A DNA stretch of 64,000 nt from Gigaspora rosea (Eukaryota; Glomeromycota; Glomeromycetes; Diversisporales; Gigasporaceae). The stretch covers positions 144,122-208,121 of the forward strand of contig QKWP01000276.1 in NCBI GenBank assembly GCA_003550325.1, read 5' to 3'. The notes under the pieces are model-generated. The model did no database searches. It was given only the letters and a program-made list of their open reading frames with translations, and was not told the DNA's origin. This document shows, piece after piece, positions 11,988 through 23,683 of this stretch (the stretch's first letter is position 1; the number at the start of each line of letters is the position of its first letter). A program made the translations under genes and the position numbers.

Positions 11988-12796
11988 ACCATATTGCGAC
12001 CACCATATAAGTCATATTTTAGTGAATATTACTTAACCTTGATATTTGTGACTTTTTGATTATTTGTGGTTACTACATAAGTCATATTTTAGTGAATATT
12101 ACTTAGTCTTGATATTTGTAGCTCTTTGATTATTTATTCATAGGATTTACAGTACAGCACAATTAAACTTTGAACTTCGAAGAGATCAATTTATCTCATG
12201 ACAATATAAGGCAAAAAAAAACTCCAAATCCAGTTTTTTTGACAACATTTATACTTGTGTGTATGCATAAGCAAGCCAAGAACATTTTTAATGTGAGCAT
12301 ATCATAAAGATATACCGTATTGCAGCTACCACATAAGCATATTTTAGTGAATATTAGTTAGCCTTAATATTTGTGGCTTTTTGATTATTTGCAATCACAA
12401 CATGAGTCATATTTTAGTGAATATTACTTAGCCTTGATATTTGTGGCTCCTTGATTATTTATTCACAGGATTTACAGTACAATTAAACTTTTAACTTTGG
12501 AGAGATCAATTTATCTTGTGACAACATAAGGCAAAAAAACTCTAAATCTATTTTTTTTGACAACATTCATGTTTGTGTATATGCATAAGCATGCCAATCA
12601 ACACATTTTTAATGCAGGCACATCATAGAGTTTTACTATATTGCAACCACTATATAAGTCATTTTAGCTAATATTACTTAGTCTTGATTTTTGTGGCTTT
12701 TTGATTATTTGCGGTCACCACATGAGTCATATTTTAGTAAATATTACTTAGCCTTGATATTTGTGGCTCCTTGATTATTAATTCACAGGATTTACA
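11988..12796. repeat. Higher-order tandem repeat (~325-bp unit, ~2.5 copies)
   Basis: Units start near 11988, 12313 and 12635 (third incomplete). Each begins CATATTGC-ACCAC-ATAAG and holds two diverged ~65-bp subrepeats (TCATATTTTAGTGAATATTA, then CTTGATATTTGTGGC). Units 1 and 2 also share the stretch from AGAGATCAATTTATCT to TGACAACATT. No coding capacity. Confidence 0.8.
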
Positions 12797-14142
12797 TAAA
12801 TAAAGTCCATGCGATACATATTCATAATAATTAAGTATATAAATTCACGTTTTTACTGCCTTTAGTGCATTACCCAATTAGTTATAAGATTTTGAGAATG
12901 CATGCTATTAAAAATATCTCAGTAACCATATATTTTGTAATATTACATATCACTCTGTTCCTGGTATAGGCCTATTTCACATAGTAAATTGCAATGGTGG
13001 TCTACTTTTAATCATTTATTTAAGGGTTTATAAAAGGAAACTGCACTTATAAAACATAGTGTGGCAGTTCAGAAAGTTGAATTCTATATTATATCATGTA
13101 TGTGTTTAAAGTGTGACTAGAAGTAAAACTAAAAATAATCTGGTCTCAAAAGACCACTTATCATTTCATAGCACATAATACTAGTAGTATAATGAAGGCT
13201 TGTATTTTACTAATTTTAAAAATCTTTCTTGGTATTTCTGATTATAATAATATTTTAATACAAAATGTTTATATTTTTATGTTAGCTTTTAAGGTGGTTG
13301 TTGTGCAATTTACTTATTTTTTTGGTTAAAAAACTCAATTTATGAGTTTTTCAAAAAAAGTGTATAGTAATTTTTAGCTTTGAAATAAAATGAATTGAAA
13401 GCAGTCATAAAAGTTTATTCAAGTAGTTGAACTGAGTATTATAAATGTCAGTCAGAGTTCAGACTTCTAGATATATTTCTTTCTTGGGACCAACCATAAT
13501 GCATAAATTTAATAAACTCAGTTTTAGTGGTATTGCCAAAAATACAGTTCATAGAGCTTTAATGTTTTTTATTAACTTATTACAAATTTAAAAATACAAC
13601 TGTTGAAATTATGAAATTGAACTTCCTAAAGCACAAATGATCCAAATCCCTTAAGCACAATTGACCCAAGTTCTTATAACCCAAATTCATATAGCACAAT
13701 AGCACAAGCAATGCAAACTTCCACAATACAGGCAATTGAAGTTTCTATAGTACAAGAAACTGATATTTTTATAACACAAGCAATAGAAATTTCTATTAAG
13801 CAACTGTATTGGAATGATGCTAAAATGGATAATCCTAAAACTTTGTTATATCTTGATATAAAATTAAAAGATTTTTGGGGTATTTTTTTTATTTGTTTTT
13901 ATAGAGTTGGAGTAAGTTTGGTGTAGATTTATATTTAAAAAGTATATATAGATTTTATTAGAGCTTATAGTTTCAAATCATGATCCCAAAACTTCAGCAT
14001 AATCTGATTTCATATCTTCCACAACCGTTAATAATATCATTATACAACTTTTTACCACAAAGATATGACTAAAAATAATTTTGAAAATTAGTTAGAATTT
14101 ATAAATATAATTGTTTTTATTAGTAAATTAATAAATATGGGC
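12797..14142. other. Noncoding; contains a relic shared with F-box upstream regions
   Basis: About 12840-12900 (TTCACGTTTTTACTGC, CCCAATTAGTTA, AGATTTTG) matches segments upstream of the F-box genes at 41720 and 59360. The open frame at 13711-13926 (repeats of STIQAIEVSIVQET type) comes from a short CAAGCAAT-like degenerate repeat and has no recognised domain. Nothing else is supported. Confidence 0.5.
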
Positions 14143-14144
14143 TA

Positions 14145-15605
14145 GTGCAAAAATGTAGATGCACAAAAATCATTATCTAAAATTCTTTACTAATGGAAAA
14201 TTCATTAATTAATTTATATATAGCTTAAAATTACAAAAAAGGTAAATATAATCAATAATTTAAATTTAAATTTAATTTTTTTTTATCAAAATGGATGATT
14301 TGAAAAGAACCAAAGCCCAATAACTCTTAATAAAAAAAGAATAATTTTTAGCTCCCACCAATACTTTTTAGAGTATCAGCAAGGTCAGAAGCAACAAGAA
14401 CATGTGCAACTATGCAAGCTTGTTGCCACAGTTCTAGAATTGGTAAGACTATAATTGTACAGATAATATAAAACTGAAAATAAACAATTAATAGCACACA
14501 AATTCTGGCTGCCCAAAAAAAAAACTTAATCCAAATATTGCTGAAGTTATATGCAATTTGTAATGTTTGCAAACTCCCTTTTTATATCTGTACCGCAGCA
14601 GAAGCTTGAAGAAGAAGGTCTTCTAAATAGTAGTTACTTCAAATTTTACATGTTTTAGAATATTATTACAGGCATGGTGAACATTTTAATATATTGCATA
14701 AGTCAGTGAAAAATGTAGTTTTTGTGGCCATTAGGGGGTATCCATAAATAATGTTATACAAGAGGGGGGTTGGATGAACAATAACGTTTTTCTTAATAAG
14801 TAGGGGGGTCAAAAAAATATAACGTAATTTTTTTAGAAAAAATTGGCTAAAAATTGATCCAGTGGTCCAAATTTAATGATTTTGGTACCATTCGATTCAT
14901 CTCAGTGAGGAGTCAAATGGTACCAATTTCATTTCATTTGGATCACTGGATCAAATTTTATTGGCTAAATATTATTGGTTATTATGTTTTCTTATAAAAT
15001 TACTAAAAATCAATGGTTGTTTGTGAATAACTATTGGTCCAGTAATCCAAATAAAATGATTTTGGTATCATTGGATTCGTCTCACTGAGACGAATCGAAT
15101 GGTACCTAAATCATCCAAATCGGATTACTGTGTCACAATATATTCAAGTTTTTGTAAAATTTTATATATAAACATATGGATTTTGAAAATTTTTTTATTT
15201 AGTAGAGGGGGTCCAGCGCTACTATGAGGGGTACATAACGTTATTTATTGATGCCCCCTTATTAGATATACAATTTTAGTGCTTTCTATTCAAAACAAAT
15301 TATTTAAGTATTTACTAAAAAGGTTAGCTCTAAAACTATTATAAATCTTTGGAAAAAATTGCTTACAAGGGCTACAAGGGCAAAAGAATATAAAAAATAT
15401 AATAAATATATTGCTTTGGTTAAAAACAAAAGCTTGAAATTGAGAAATCATTCCCTAGTAAATTTTTTTTTAATTTAAAATTTTAATAAAAATTATATTA
15501 AAATAAACATAAAAACCAAAGTAATAAATTAAAATTTTACATATTTGTATTAACTTGTTAAAAAAATTTTATTATCACTGTATTGGTGTATCTACATTTT
15601 TGTAC
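14145..15605. mobile_element. Tc1/mariner-like element, decayed, with nested MITE
   Basis: Inverted ends GTGCAAAAATGTAGATGCAC (14145) and GTACAAAAATGTAGATACAC (reverse, ending 15605), each bordered by TA. It is about 0.93 kb once the PIF/Harbinger MITE at 14734-15258 is removed. A possible trace of a transposase helix-turn-helix (VSSKTIINLWKKL, + strand, about 15315-15360) remains. Otherwise it is not coding. Confidence 0.6.
14734..15258 (+). mobile_element. PIF/Harbinger-type MITE (copy 1)
   Basis: A 525-bp element with ends GGGGGTATCCATAAATAATG and, reversed, GGGGGCATCAATAAATAACG, flanked by TTA on both sides (14731-14733, 15259-15261). A 3-bp TWA duplication is characteristic of PIF/Harbinger. 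Internal blocks include a CTCAGTGAG palindrome flanked by GGTACCATTCGATTC-like arms. Same family as 22939-23469, opposite orientation. Confidence 0.8.
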
Positions 15606-15611
15606 TAGCCT

Positions 15612-16569
15612 ATCTCTTTGTCTATTAAGTAGATACAGGCAAATTTGTCTGCAAAAAGTTATATAAAATTTTTAACATAATTTTTTTATAAAACTTTATT
15701 TAATTTTTTAATTTTTTATCTTTTAGATTTATATTTTTTAAATGATAAAATTATAAATAACAATATTTTATATAAATTTATACAAAGTTAAAATTATCTA
15801 TTTTTATAAAATTGAGAATATAATTTAAGTTTTAAAATTTAAAACATTTTTTAAATAAATTTAATCCCCAAATTATCATTAAACTTTTATTTTAAGTTTA
15901 CTAAATATAAAAAATTTGCCATTTTTCAAAAAAAATTGTTTATTGTTGGTTTAATATATTATATTGAAATTATTATTAATATATTAAAAATCTTTAATAT
16001 TGAATTACTTTTGATCTATATATGATTTATAAAATTTCATATACACTCTACTCTCATTATAGGTGTATTGCTATCCAAATAAAATTGTTGTTAAAAAGAC
16101 AAATATAATGCATTTATTTATTAGGTTATATTAACTGTATGTATGGTCAAAATTTAATATAATTTTCATATATCCATCTGAATCTGTATTGCAGTATAGT
16201 AGTTTTGGTGCCATTTCATATTATTGTATTAATAAAGGCTTGATATAAATTCATCACTTTGTAGTTTCTAGTATTCTCGTTTAGGGCTCCTGTAAATATG
16301 AATTTTTTGGGTAGTTCTGCTGCATTATTGCTTTATTGAAGACTTGGAATAATTTCACTGTTCTATATGTTGTCATTTCTGTATTACTATTGAATGAATT
16401 TCATCACTTGGGATAGTTTCATATTGTCACTTTACTGAAGTCTTTTTAAAGTTGATTTGAATATAAAGCTCACCACTTGCTGGTAAGGTGAAAAGGTTTG
16501 GATGGATATGTTAAATTGGTACCATATAAATACATTGTTGTTGATATGTATGGTAGGCACTAATTCTTT
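15612..16569. other. Noncoding, extremely A+T-rich
   Basis: No gene recognised. A possible pogo-like end (ACTCTACTCTCATTATAGG near 16047) has no partner that could be confirmed. Confidence 0.5.
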
Positions 16570-16790
16570 TTGAATAATTTAACTACCAAAAGATCATCTC
16601 AGTGAGATGATTCTAATGAATCCAAAAATTGTTAAAATCTGATCACAGGATCCTAAAATTAATAAAAATTTGTAATATAAATAAACATCATCGATCTTAG
16701 GATCCTGTGATCAAATTTTAGCAATTTTAGATTCATTAGAATCATCTCATTTAGATGATTATTTTGGTAGTTAAATTATCCAAAAAGTTC
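16570..16790. mobile_element. Foldback MITE (family 1, copy 2)
   Basis: An inverted repeat of about 220 bp: TTGAATAATTTAACTACC on the left pairs with GGTAGTTAAATTATCCAA on the right. Inner blocks TCATCTCAGTGAGATGATTC, TAATGAATCCAAAA and GATCACAGGATCC match the element at 3472-3932. The outer ends are eroded. Confidence 0.65.
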
Positions 16791-16799
16791 AGTAGATTA

Positions 16800-17227
16800 A
16801 AAGTTATTCACTGTTAAAAATTTTAAAATTTTTGATATAATTTTATTTATAGACGAAATATAATTTTTAGTTAGTAAAAATTTTTGATATACCAAATTTA
16901 AAATTAATATTGTGCCAAAGTATTGTATAAAGCTAACTGAATTCATTTAAATATTTTTTAGGAGCTCTTTCATATATACTTTTTTAGCAATTATACAAAA
17001 AATAAATTTTGCAGTCAAATTTGCTGCATAACAGACGAAGGAATACTTAGCTTTGCAAAATAAAACTTCCATAAAATGACCAAAATGCAAATTTATATAT
17101 TTGTTAATTTATGAAAATCCTATGGCAAAATTTTAGATATAACAAATTGTGTGACTATTATGTATATATAATAGTAAAACTTTCTTGTTAATTTATTACA
17201 AAAATTTATGTCATCAAATTGTTTATG
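16800..17227. other. Noncoding, A+T-rich
   Basis: Nothing recognised on either strand. Confidence 0.5.
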
Positions 17228-17460
17228 GGCAGCATGCCCAAATTAATAGAAAATATTTTTAAAAATTTAAGCAGGAATTTTATTTCTTATACTTAAGTGC
17301 ACTTGTGAGCCAACATTTGTATAAAATATTGATTTCTATTCTTTGGCATGATATATTTTTATTCAAACCAAACCCACAATTCATTTCTATATAGACAATA
17401 AATTCAAATTAAAAAAACTTGGAATATTTGCAACAAATTTACAACCACTAAAAAACCTGT
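17228..17460 (+). pseudogene. Relic of an F-box gene (N-terminal part)
   Basis: DNA aligned by eye to the F-box start at 42663 keeps the order of motifs: GCATGCCCAAATTAATAGAA (compare ACGCCCGAATTAATGGAG), TCTTATACTTAAGTGCACTT, GAGCCAACATTTGT, CCTATTCTTTGGCA-like, then ATTTTTATTCAAAC. Read in the matching frame it gives an F-box-like string (PKLIENIFKNLS, SILWHD-like) with several stops. It is about 25 kb from the intact family members and much more diverged, so it is an old copy. It is cut off before the LRR part. Confidence 0.7.
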
Positions 17461-17497
17461 TTTAATAAAAATTTTTCTGATTATCACTACTTACATG

Positions 17498-18227
17498 CCC
17501 TATAAGAAAAGTGGTCCAGGATCACACAGAAAAATATTGTATAGGCACGTGGTCTAGTGGCACATGCTATGGGTTGGGTTTGCACATGCATAATTCAAGT
17601 AGGCACGGGAATCAGTGGACTGTGTTGATCCGTATACACGTGCCAATTTAACGTGAAATCACGTAAATCATCCGTGCCTTTTGTAGCACTTTACTAAGCC
17701 AATTGACACGTGTGATGGCACGTGAGTGGAACGGATAAGTAAATATAAATTTATGTATGGTCCAGACATTTTATCACAAGAGGACCAGATAATAGTTGAA
17801 GTATATACATATCAGGAAGCCAAAGCAACTACAAATGTGTAAAATCTTGCAAGAAATCTTTTTCCTTAAGATACCAGAGCAGGCTTACTTGCGAGTTTTT
17901 GAGATATTGCAACTTTTTTTAAAAAAAATCGTTTGTGATCCTTTGTTCTTATACTACTCTGTGAAATGAGCCGGCACATGTCATTTTTAACACGTGCCAT
18001 TCCGTATAATTTGACGTGTCATCACATACTATGTGCATATGCGAGCCACCAAATACGTGCTATTCTGTGTGATGTAATATAACGTGCCATTCCATTACCA
18101 TAGTATCTGTGTTATTTTTAATCGTGCCATTTCGTAAAACATGCCTAAACGCGCTACACAGTCCGTACCATCCCGTGCATATACACTGATTTCCCGTACC
18201 ATACCCTGAACCACTTTTCTTATAGGG
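17498..18227. mobile_element. TIR element with CACGTG-rich subterminal repeats
   Basis: Ends CCCTATAAGAAAAGTGGTCC and, reversed, CCCTATAAGAAAAGTGGTTC, flanked by ATG on both sides (17495-17497, 18228-18230). Length 730 bp, no ORF. The sequence is studded with variants of ACGTGCCAT (for example about 17630, 17990, 18050 and 18080) in both orientations. A 3-bp duplication plus subterminal repeats resembles CACTA/EnSpm, but the termini are not CACTA, so the superfamily is uncertain. Confidence 0.7.
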
Positions 18228-18539
18228 ATGCCTCTAGTAGCCCATCGATTCAAAGATATTTTCAATTAAAGAAAGAAGTGATTTCAAGATGTAGCAGAAT
18301 AAAGATAACAAAATAATAAAAAAGTAAGCAGGCATTTTAAAAATTTGGCAGAGAAGGTGGATTTCTTCTTTGACAGGACATTTGAAATAGCTTTCAAACT
18401 TAATGTTGAATTTATTAAACTGGAGTAACAAGAACAACTAAATAATTAAATATCAGAACTCTTTTTTGGTCTCTCTTAGATTTTGAAAAACTAATTTAGT
18501 TACTTACTAAATTTTTACTAGAGATGCTTCCTCTGTAAA
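18228..18539. other. Noncoding interval before the Ty3 fossil
   Basis: No gene recognised. The minus-strand frame at 18234-18437 is hydrophobic and A/T-driven, without a domain. Confidence 0.4.
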
Positions 18540-20386
18540 ACGAAAGGCATACTGGACTTCTTTTGTAGAAAAAGAATTTTTAGAAATAAAGTCATACAAA
18601 TATTAAAGGCTCATATTATTTAACCCTTTGTGAGCCTCTGTACCTTGCCCGTAGTGCTAGTTAATCAGAGAGATAAAATTCAATTTTGCATAGATTACCA
18701 GTATCTCAATGCAGTAATAAAAAAAGACAATTATCCCCTACCTGTTATCAATGACCTTTTTGATACTCTTAAAATTTAGTGTATTATACCTTATTTAATT
18801 TGGCTGTGAATACTGGCAAATCGAAGTAGACCCAAATGACAAGGAAAAAACTGTTTTTATATGTTATTTTGGAATATACAAGTTTAATATCATGCCTTTT
18901 GCTATGACTAATACCCCTACTACATTTTAGCGCCTAATGGATAAAATCTTTTATGCCATTAATGAGAAATTTATCATTGTATATCTTGACAATATTAATA
19001 TTTTTTCTTTTTCCTTTGACCTATATCTTCAATATTTGGCAAAGGTTTTTTAACTGCTTGGAAAGGATAGATTAAAATTGAATCCTAGTAAATGCTATTT
19101 TGCTAAAAAGGAGCTCCATTTTTGGGATACATAGTTAGTATTAATAGGATCTCTACTGATCCCAAGAAGGTTGAAGCAATTCATAACTTTTTAGTTCTAA
19201 TCAATTTAAAGCAACTTCATTGGTTTTTGAACTTGGCATTCTACTACAGATGATTTATTCAAAGTTTCTTCAAACTAGCTAGGCCATTTAACCTTCTTTT
19301 AAAGAAAAATAAAATTTTATATGAACTCAGGAACAACAAACAGCCTTTCAAAATTTGAAAACTAAACATATCTTGGCGCCTATACTTGCCTACTCTGATT
19401 TTAATAAAAAATTCTTATTTTCACTAATGTATTTGGAAGAGCTTTCGGATCAATTTTTTTCTAATTAGATGAGCAAGGTCAAGAAAAGTAATTTCTTATA
19501 CTAGCAAAACCATGCCCTCTGCTAAAAAAAATTATTTCATACTTAAACAGAAATGCTTGGTCATAATTTTATTTGTGTCTTATTTCTGACAAAATCTTTA
19601 TAAGGCCAAGTTTATAATAGTTACTGACCATTTGGCCCTTAAGTTCTTGTTTAGCTAAAAGGCCCCATATTGTTGACTAGCTCACTGGATATTGACTTTA
19701 CAGGAGTATGACTTTGATGTCTGACACTATACTATATAATAACATACTAATGTCTTCTGAATTATTAAAAAACCAATTTCTCCCTCTGAAACAACATTAT
19801 TCTGACTATTAACCTTCTTGCAAATTCTAATTATCTCTATCTTAATTCCTGTCTACAACTTCTTTCAAAAATTTTTTTGATTATACTATTGCATATCCAT
19901 ATAATCTTATTCAGATAGACCCTGTAATCTACTAAATCTATACAAAATACCTGGCTTATAAGCTGCAATAGTGAAAAATATTGCAAAACAAAACTAGACA
20001 CTATGTCCTTATTAATGAAATTTTATATAAAAATCCCAGCAGACACTTTCTAGCTACTTTCAAGTTCTCATGCCCACAAAGTTCCTACTATCATTTTCAG
20101 TTTATATTCAGACTCTATGTTCAGACATTTTAACTTTCAATTTACTCTTCAACAAATTGCACAAAGGCTCTTTTGGTCCTAAATAGGGAAAGATATAAAG
20201 AAGTATATCAGGTCTTGTAACCTATGCCAGCACTAAGGAAAACCTAGAACACATGAACCCTTTTTCTGATTAAAATTGGCCAACTATTCGATCGAGTCAG
20301 AATCGATATTGTTGGACTATTGGCTCTGACTAGTTCTAGAAAAATATATTGTAGTCATTACAAATATCTTATGAAGTGGTCAGAGC

Positions 20387-20631
20387 CAGTATTGTCATTG
20401 GACATTTTTTGGACATTTTGGACATTTTTTCCTAAAATTACATAAAATTTTATTAAGATAATTTATTTTAATTTTTTTAAAAATGAACCCAGCACCTAAA
20501 AAAATATATACTTATATATTTATTAAATTAATTTATCAATTATTTAAGCTTTGAACATAGACTTGATGTTTTTGGACAATCTTGAACATTGACAAAAAAC
20601 ATAGATTGGACACATCCAATGTACAATACTG
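20387..20631. mobile_element. hAT-like MITE inside the Ty3 fossil (older)
   Basis: Ends CAGTATTGTCATTGGACAT and, reversed, CAGTATTGTACATTGGA; 245 bp. Flanking octamers GTCAGAGC and GTTGGAGG match at 5 of 8, consistent with an eroded 8-bp duplication. Similar ends (CAGTGTTGT) to the element at 20966. Confidence 0.65.
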
Positions 20632-20965
20632 GTTGGAGGCATAAGCCCCTCTGAAGCCAATGCACTTGCTGTTGCATCTTTTATTATTGAAGATATCATA
20701 TGCTAGCATAGTTGCTTAAAAACCCTTTGTCGAACTAAAGAAAGCATTTTAACAATCTCTTAGTAGATGCTATATATGCCCAGTTTCAAGTTGACTATTA
20801 ATATTCGACTGTATACCACCCCTAGACTAACAGGTTGGTTGAGCAGTTCAAATGAACCTTAAGTAAGGTCCTGTTGAAATGTGACCTGCAATTTGGAGAA
20901 GACTAGAACCAATACCTTTTAGCTGCCCTATTTGTCTATGCACTACCCAATATAACACCACAGGG

Positions 20966-21237
20966 CAGTGTTGTCATAGGACATGGACATGGACGGCGGA
21001 CAGTCCAGGACGGAACGTCCGGGAAATGTTCGCCCAGAATTTTTTTTGTCCCGGACATTTTGCGACTCAACATGTGATCATCTACCAATAAAATTTGTAT
21101 AATTCTGCAATTTGATTGGTTTTACCTGGCGGACATGCATCATGTTGGGACATTATTGCGGACATGTCCCGGACGTCCCGTCCCGGACTGTCCACGTCCC
21201 TGAAAAATCAGCGGGACAATGTCCATGTACAACACTG
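20966..21237. mobile_element. hAT-like MITE inside the Ty3 fossil (younger)
   Basis: Ends CAGTGTTGTCATAGGACATG and, reversed, CAGTGTTGTACATGGACAT; 272 bp. It is flanked by a perfect 8-bp duplication CCACAGGG (20958-20965, 21238-21245), diagnostic of hAT. It is distinctly more G+C-rich than its surroundings, with many GGACGTCCCG-like words. Confidence 0.85.
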
Positions 21238-21846
21238 CCACAGGGTATGAACCCTTTTTTCTTCTTTACAGACGAGACACTACCTAATCCACAGAAGTTA
21301 CCAAAGAAACAAATTAGCAGTCATCAACTGGAAAGGAACTCCAAGATCAAATACTCCAAAGAATTTTAATTTTGCTTGGAAACCTTCTGGAGGCTCAAAG
21401 AAAGTCTTGTGTAAGAATAGAAAAGGCACAAACAAGGCAAAAGAAGCATCATAATCAATTATACTCTATTGACAGTTATTCTATAGAGGAACAAGTTCTT
21501 TGATATAAATCTTTTTTGGAGGAAACCCATAAGGACAAATTAATAGAAAAATGAGAAGGCCATTTCTATATTCACAATGTTTTTGACTATGGACTTTATA
21601 AGCATTGAATGATGGATGACAAATCTTAAAGCAAAAATTTTATAGGAATCGACTAAAGTGATATTAACCCTGAGTAAAGCCCTTGGCTACTATACTAGAC
21701 CCGCTGATCTTGCAGGAGCTCGAGAATTAAGGAAAGGAGTTTGTTACGATATAAATCAAAAATTTTTTCTCTACCCTGCTTTGATTAATTGATCAACCTT
21801 AAATCGATTGCCCTTAAACCTTTTTTTATCGTACTTTTGTACTATA

Positions 21847-21900
21847 CTAGCGCAACAGGTGGCACTTACGTGCCACCCTCTTATTCATTACATTTGTGTA
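21847..21900 (-). mobile_element. Helitron 3' terminus (minus strand)
   Basis: On the minus strand an 8-bp hairpin (GGTGGCAC / GTGCCACC, loop GTAA) at 21877-21858 is followed by TGTTGCG and CTAG, then T. It resembles the terminus at 113-144 in hairpin, spacer and CTAGT. The body should extend to higher coordinates; the 5' end was not found. Confidence 0.6.
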
Positions 21901-22525
21901 GCATATAATATAAATTAAAATTATTGTAATTTCGCTATAAAAAATCATGTTTTCTATTATGTTTATGTAAAAAATTGTAAAACCTAGGCTAAACTAACTT
22001 AATTCAGTATATTACATTTAGAGATGGGTTTCATGCGGGCGCATGATTCCTCAATTATGTGTATTAATGCACATGTTTCCAAATCATGCGCATTTTATTC
22101 TATCAAAATTTTATATAGAAAATTAAATAGTTTATTAACTCATTGGCATAAGCTTTATTAGTTAATAATCAAAATCATATCTGATATATAGTATAATAAG
22201 TTTAATTTAATTTATATATAGATCTTAGTTTTTATTTATTGATCCGGAGCATAGCAGAGGATCCTCAATTTCTATACATTAAGTGATACAAAAATTACGT
22301 TTTTGATGCACTTAGCCCCCAAAAAGTTGCTTTTTTGATGTATTAGCATAAACTTTATGATGATCATATCAGAAACGTAATTTGGAAATTTTCTGTCTGT
22401 CACTACGCGTGTTCAAATTTGTTAATTTAGTGTAGCAAAATATGCATATACACACATTTGTGTAATGAGATGATCATCATATGATATGCTCCTGATCTAA
22501 CAATGCTACGCATTTTCCTAGTATA
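21901..22525. other. Noncoding, probably interior of the minus-strand Helitron
   Basis: No coding sequence recognised. A GATCCGGAGCATAGCAGAGGATC-like motif near 22240 and GATATGCTCCTGATC near 22486 form a weak, unassigned inverted pair. Confidence 0.35.
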
Positions 22526-22798
22526 CTATAATTTATCGTGGATTTCAAATAGATGTACTGTACAGCTTTAATGGCTTGGTAAAGATCAATATGATAAACA
22601 AAGTTATAGAACTATTTCTTAAAATAAATTTTTTAACCTATTATTTTAAAAAGGAATTGAGTCAGTTTTTTTATATTTAAACGAAAAAAATAGTTCTATA
22701 ACTTAGTTTGTAAAGACATAATATTGGTCTTTACAAAATTTTTTTCTAAACCGAGCTATTAAGGTTGTGCATCTATTTGAAATCGCAAAGGATTATGG
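22526..22798. mobile_element. TA-flanked foldback MITE
   Basis: Inverted ends CTATAATTTATCGTGGATTTC and, reversed, CCATAATCCTTTGCGATTTC, both continuing CAAATAGATG. TA lies on each side; 273 bp. The arms pair along most of their length through a AAGTTATAGAACTATTT block. TA duplications suggest Tc1/mariner ancestry. Confidence 0.7.
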
Positions 22799-22938
22799 TA
22801 CTAAATAACAATTAAAATTCATATAAAAATTAAATTATAAACTTTTATATTTACATAGGATATCGACCACCCCAATGTAACGCGCCGTTAGGTATGAATC
22901 AAATGATTGCGGTTGTGGACCAACAATAATGGTGATAA

Positions 22939-23469
22939 GGGGGCATCCATAAATAATGTTATGTACCCCCTCATAGTAGCGCTTGACCCCCTCTACTATA
23001 TAAAAAATTTTTTTAAAATCCGTATGTTTATATATAAAATTTTACAAAAACTTGAATATATTGTGACACAATGATCCGATTTCGATGATTTAGATACCAT
23101 TCGATTCGTCTCAGTGAGACGAATCCAATGATACCAAAATCATTTTATTTGGATCACTGGAACAATAGTTATTCACAAAAAACAATTGATTTTATAGTTA
23201 TTTTATAAGAAAATATAATAACCAATAGTATTTGGCCAATAACCTTTGATCCAGTAATCCAAATGAAATAAAATTGGTGCCATTCGACTCTTTTAACTGA
23301 GACGAATCGAATGGTACCAAAATCATTAAATTTGGACTACTAGATTAGTTTTTAGATGATTTTTCCAAAAAAATTGCATTATATTTTTTTGACCCCCCTA
23401 CTTAAGAGAAAAAACGTTATATTTTGTCAGACCCCTCCCTTTTGTATAACGTTATTTCTGGATGCCCCC
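22939..23469 (-). mobile_element. PIF/Harbinger-type MITE (copy 2)
   Basis: A 531-bp element bounded by GGGGGCATCCATAAATAATG and, reversed, GGGGGCATCCAGAAATAACG, with TAA duplicated on both sides (22936-22938, 23470-23472). It aligns in reverse orientation to 14734-15258, including the CTCAGTGAGACGAAT core. Confidence 0.85.
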
Positions 23470-23683
23470 TAAGTGGCTCATTACGAACCAAGTTATATAT
23501 AAATCGATATTCATACTGGTAACATATACATGCATAAAAGGTAAATCTGAAAACGAATTAGAGAAAAAGAGATCTATATATATGTGGAGAAGCACAAATG
23601 CAAATTAGGAAAATCGACCCACATATAGTAGAAAAGCCCTATGTACAAATTAAAAAAAAATCGACCTAAATATACGTCATTTT

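Larger units (their letters stand above)
18540..21770 (+). mobile_element. Broken Ty3/Gypsy retrotransposon fossil (pol region)
   Basis: Plus-strand remains of a Ty3/Gypsy pol in the usual order: reverse transcriptase, RNase H, integrase zinc-binding and core regions, and a C-terminal tail. No LTRs, gag or protease were found, so only an internal fragment remains. It is heavily broken (at least ten interruptions) and carries two later hAT MITE insertions, so it is old relative to its neighbours. Confidence 0.8.

Noticed and set aside
16040-17165. Pogo/Tigger-like element
   Set aside because: ACTCTCATTATAGG resembles a pogo end, but no matching inverted end or transposase was found.
21112-21369. 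85-residue protein
   Set aside because: The frame runs from the hAT MITE into the retroelement fossil, so it is an accidental join.
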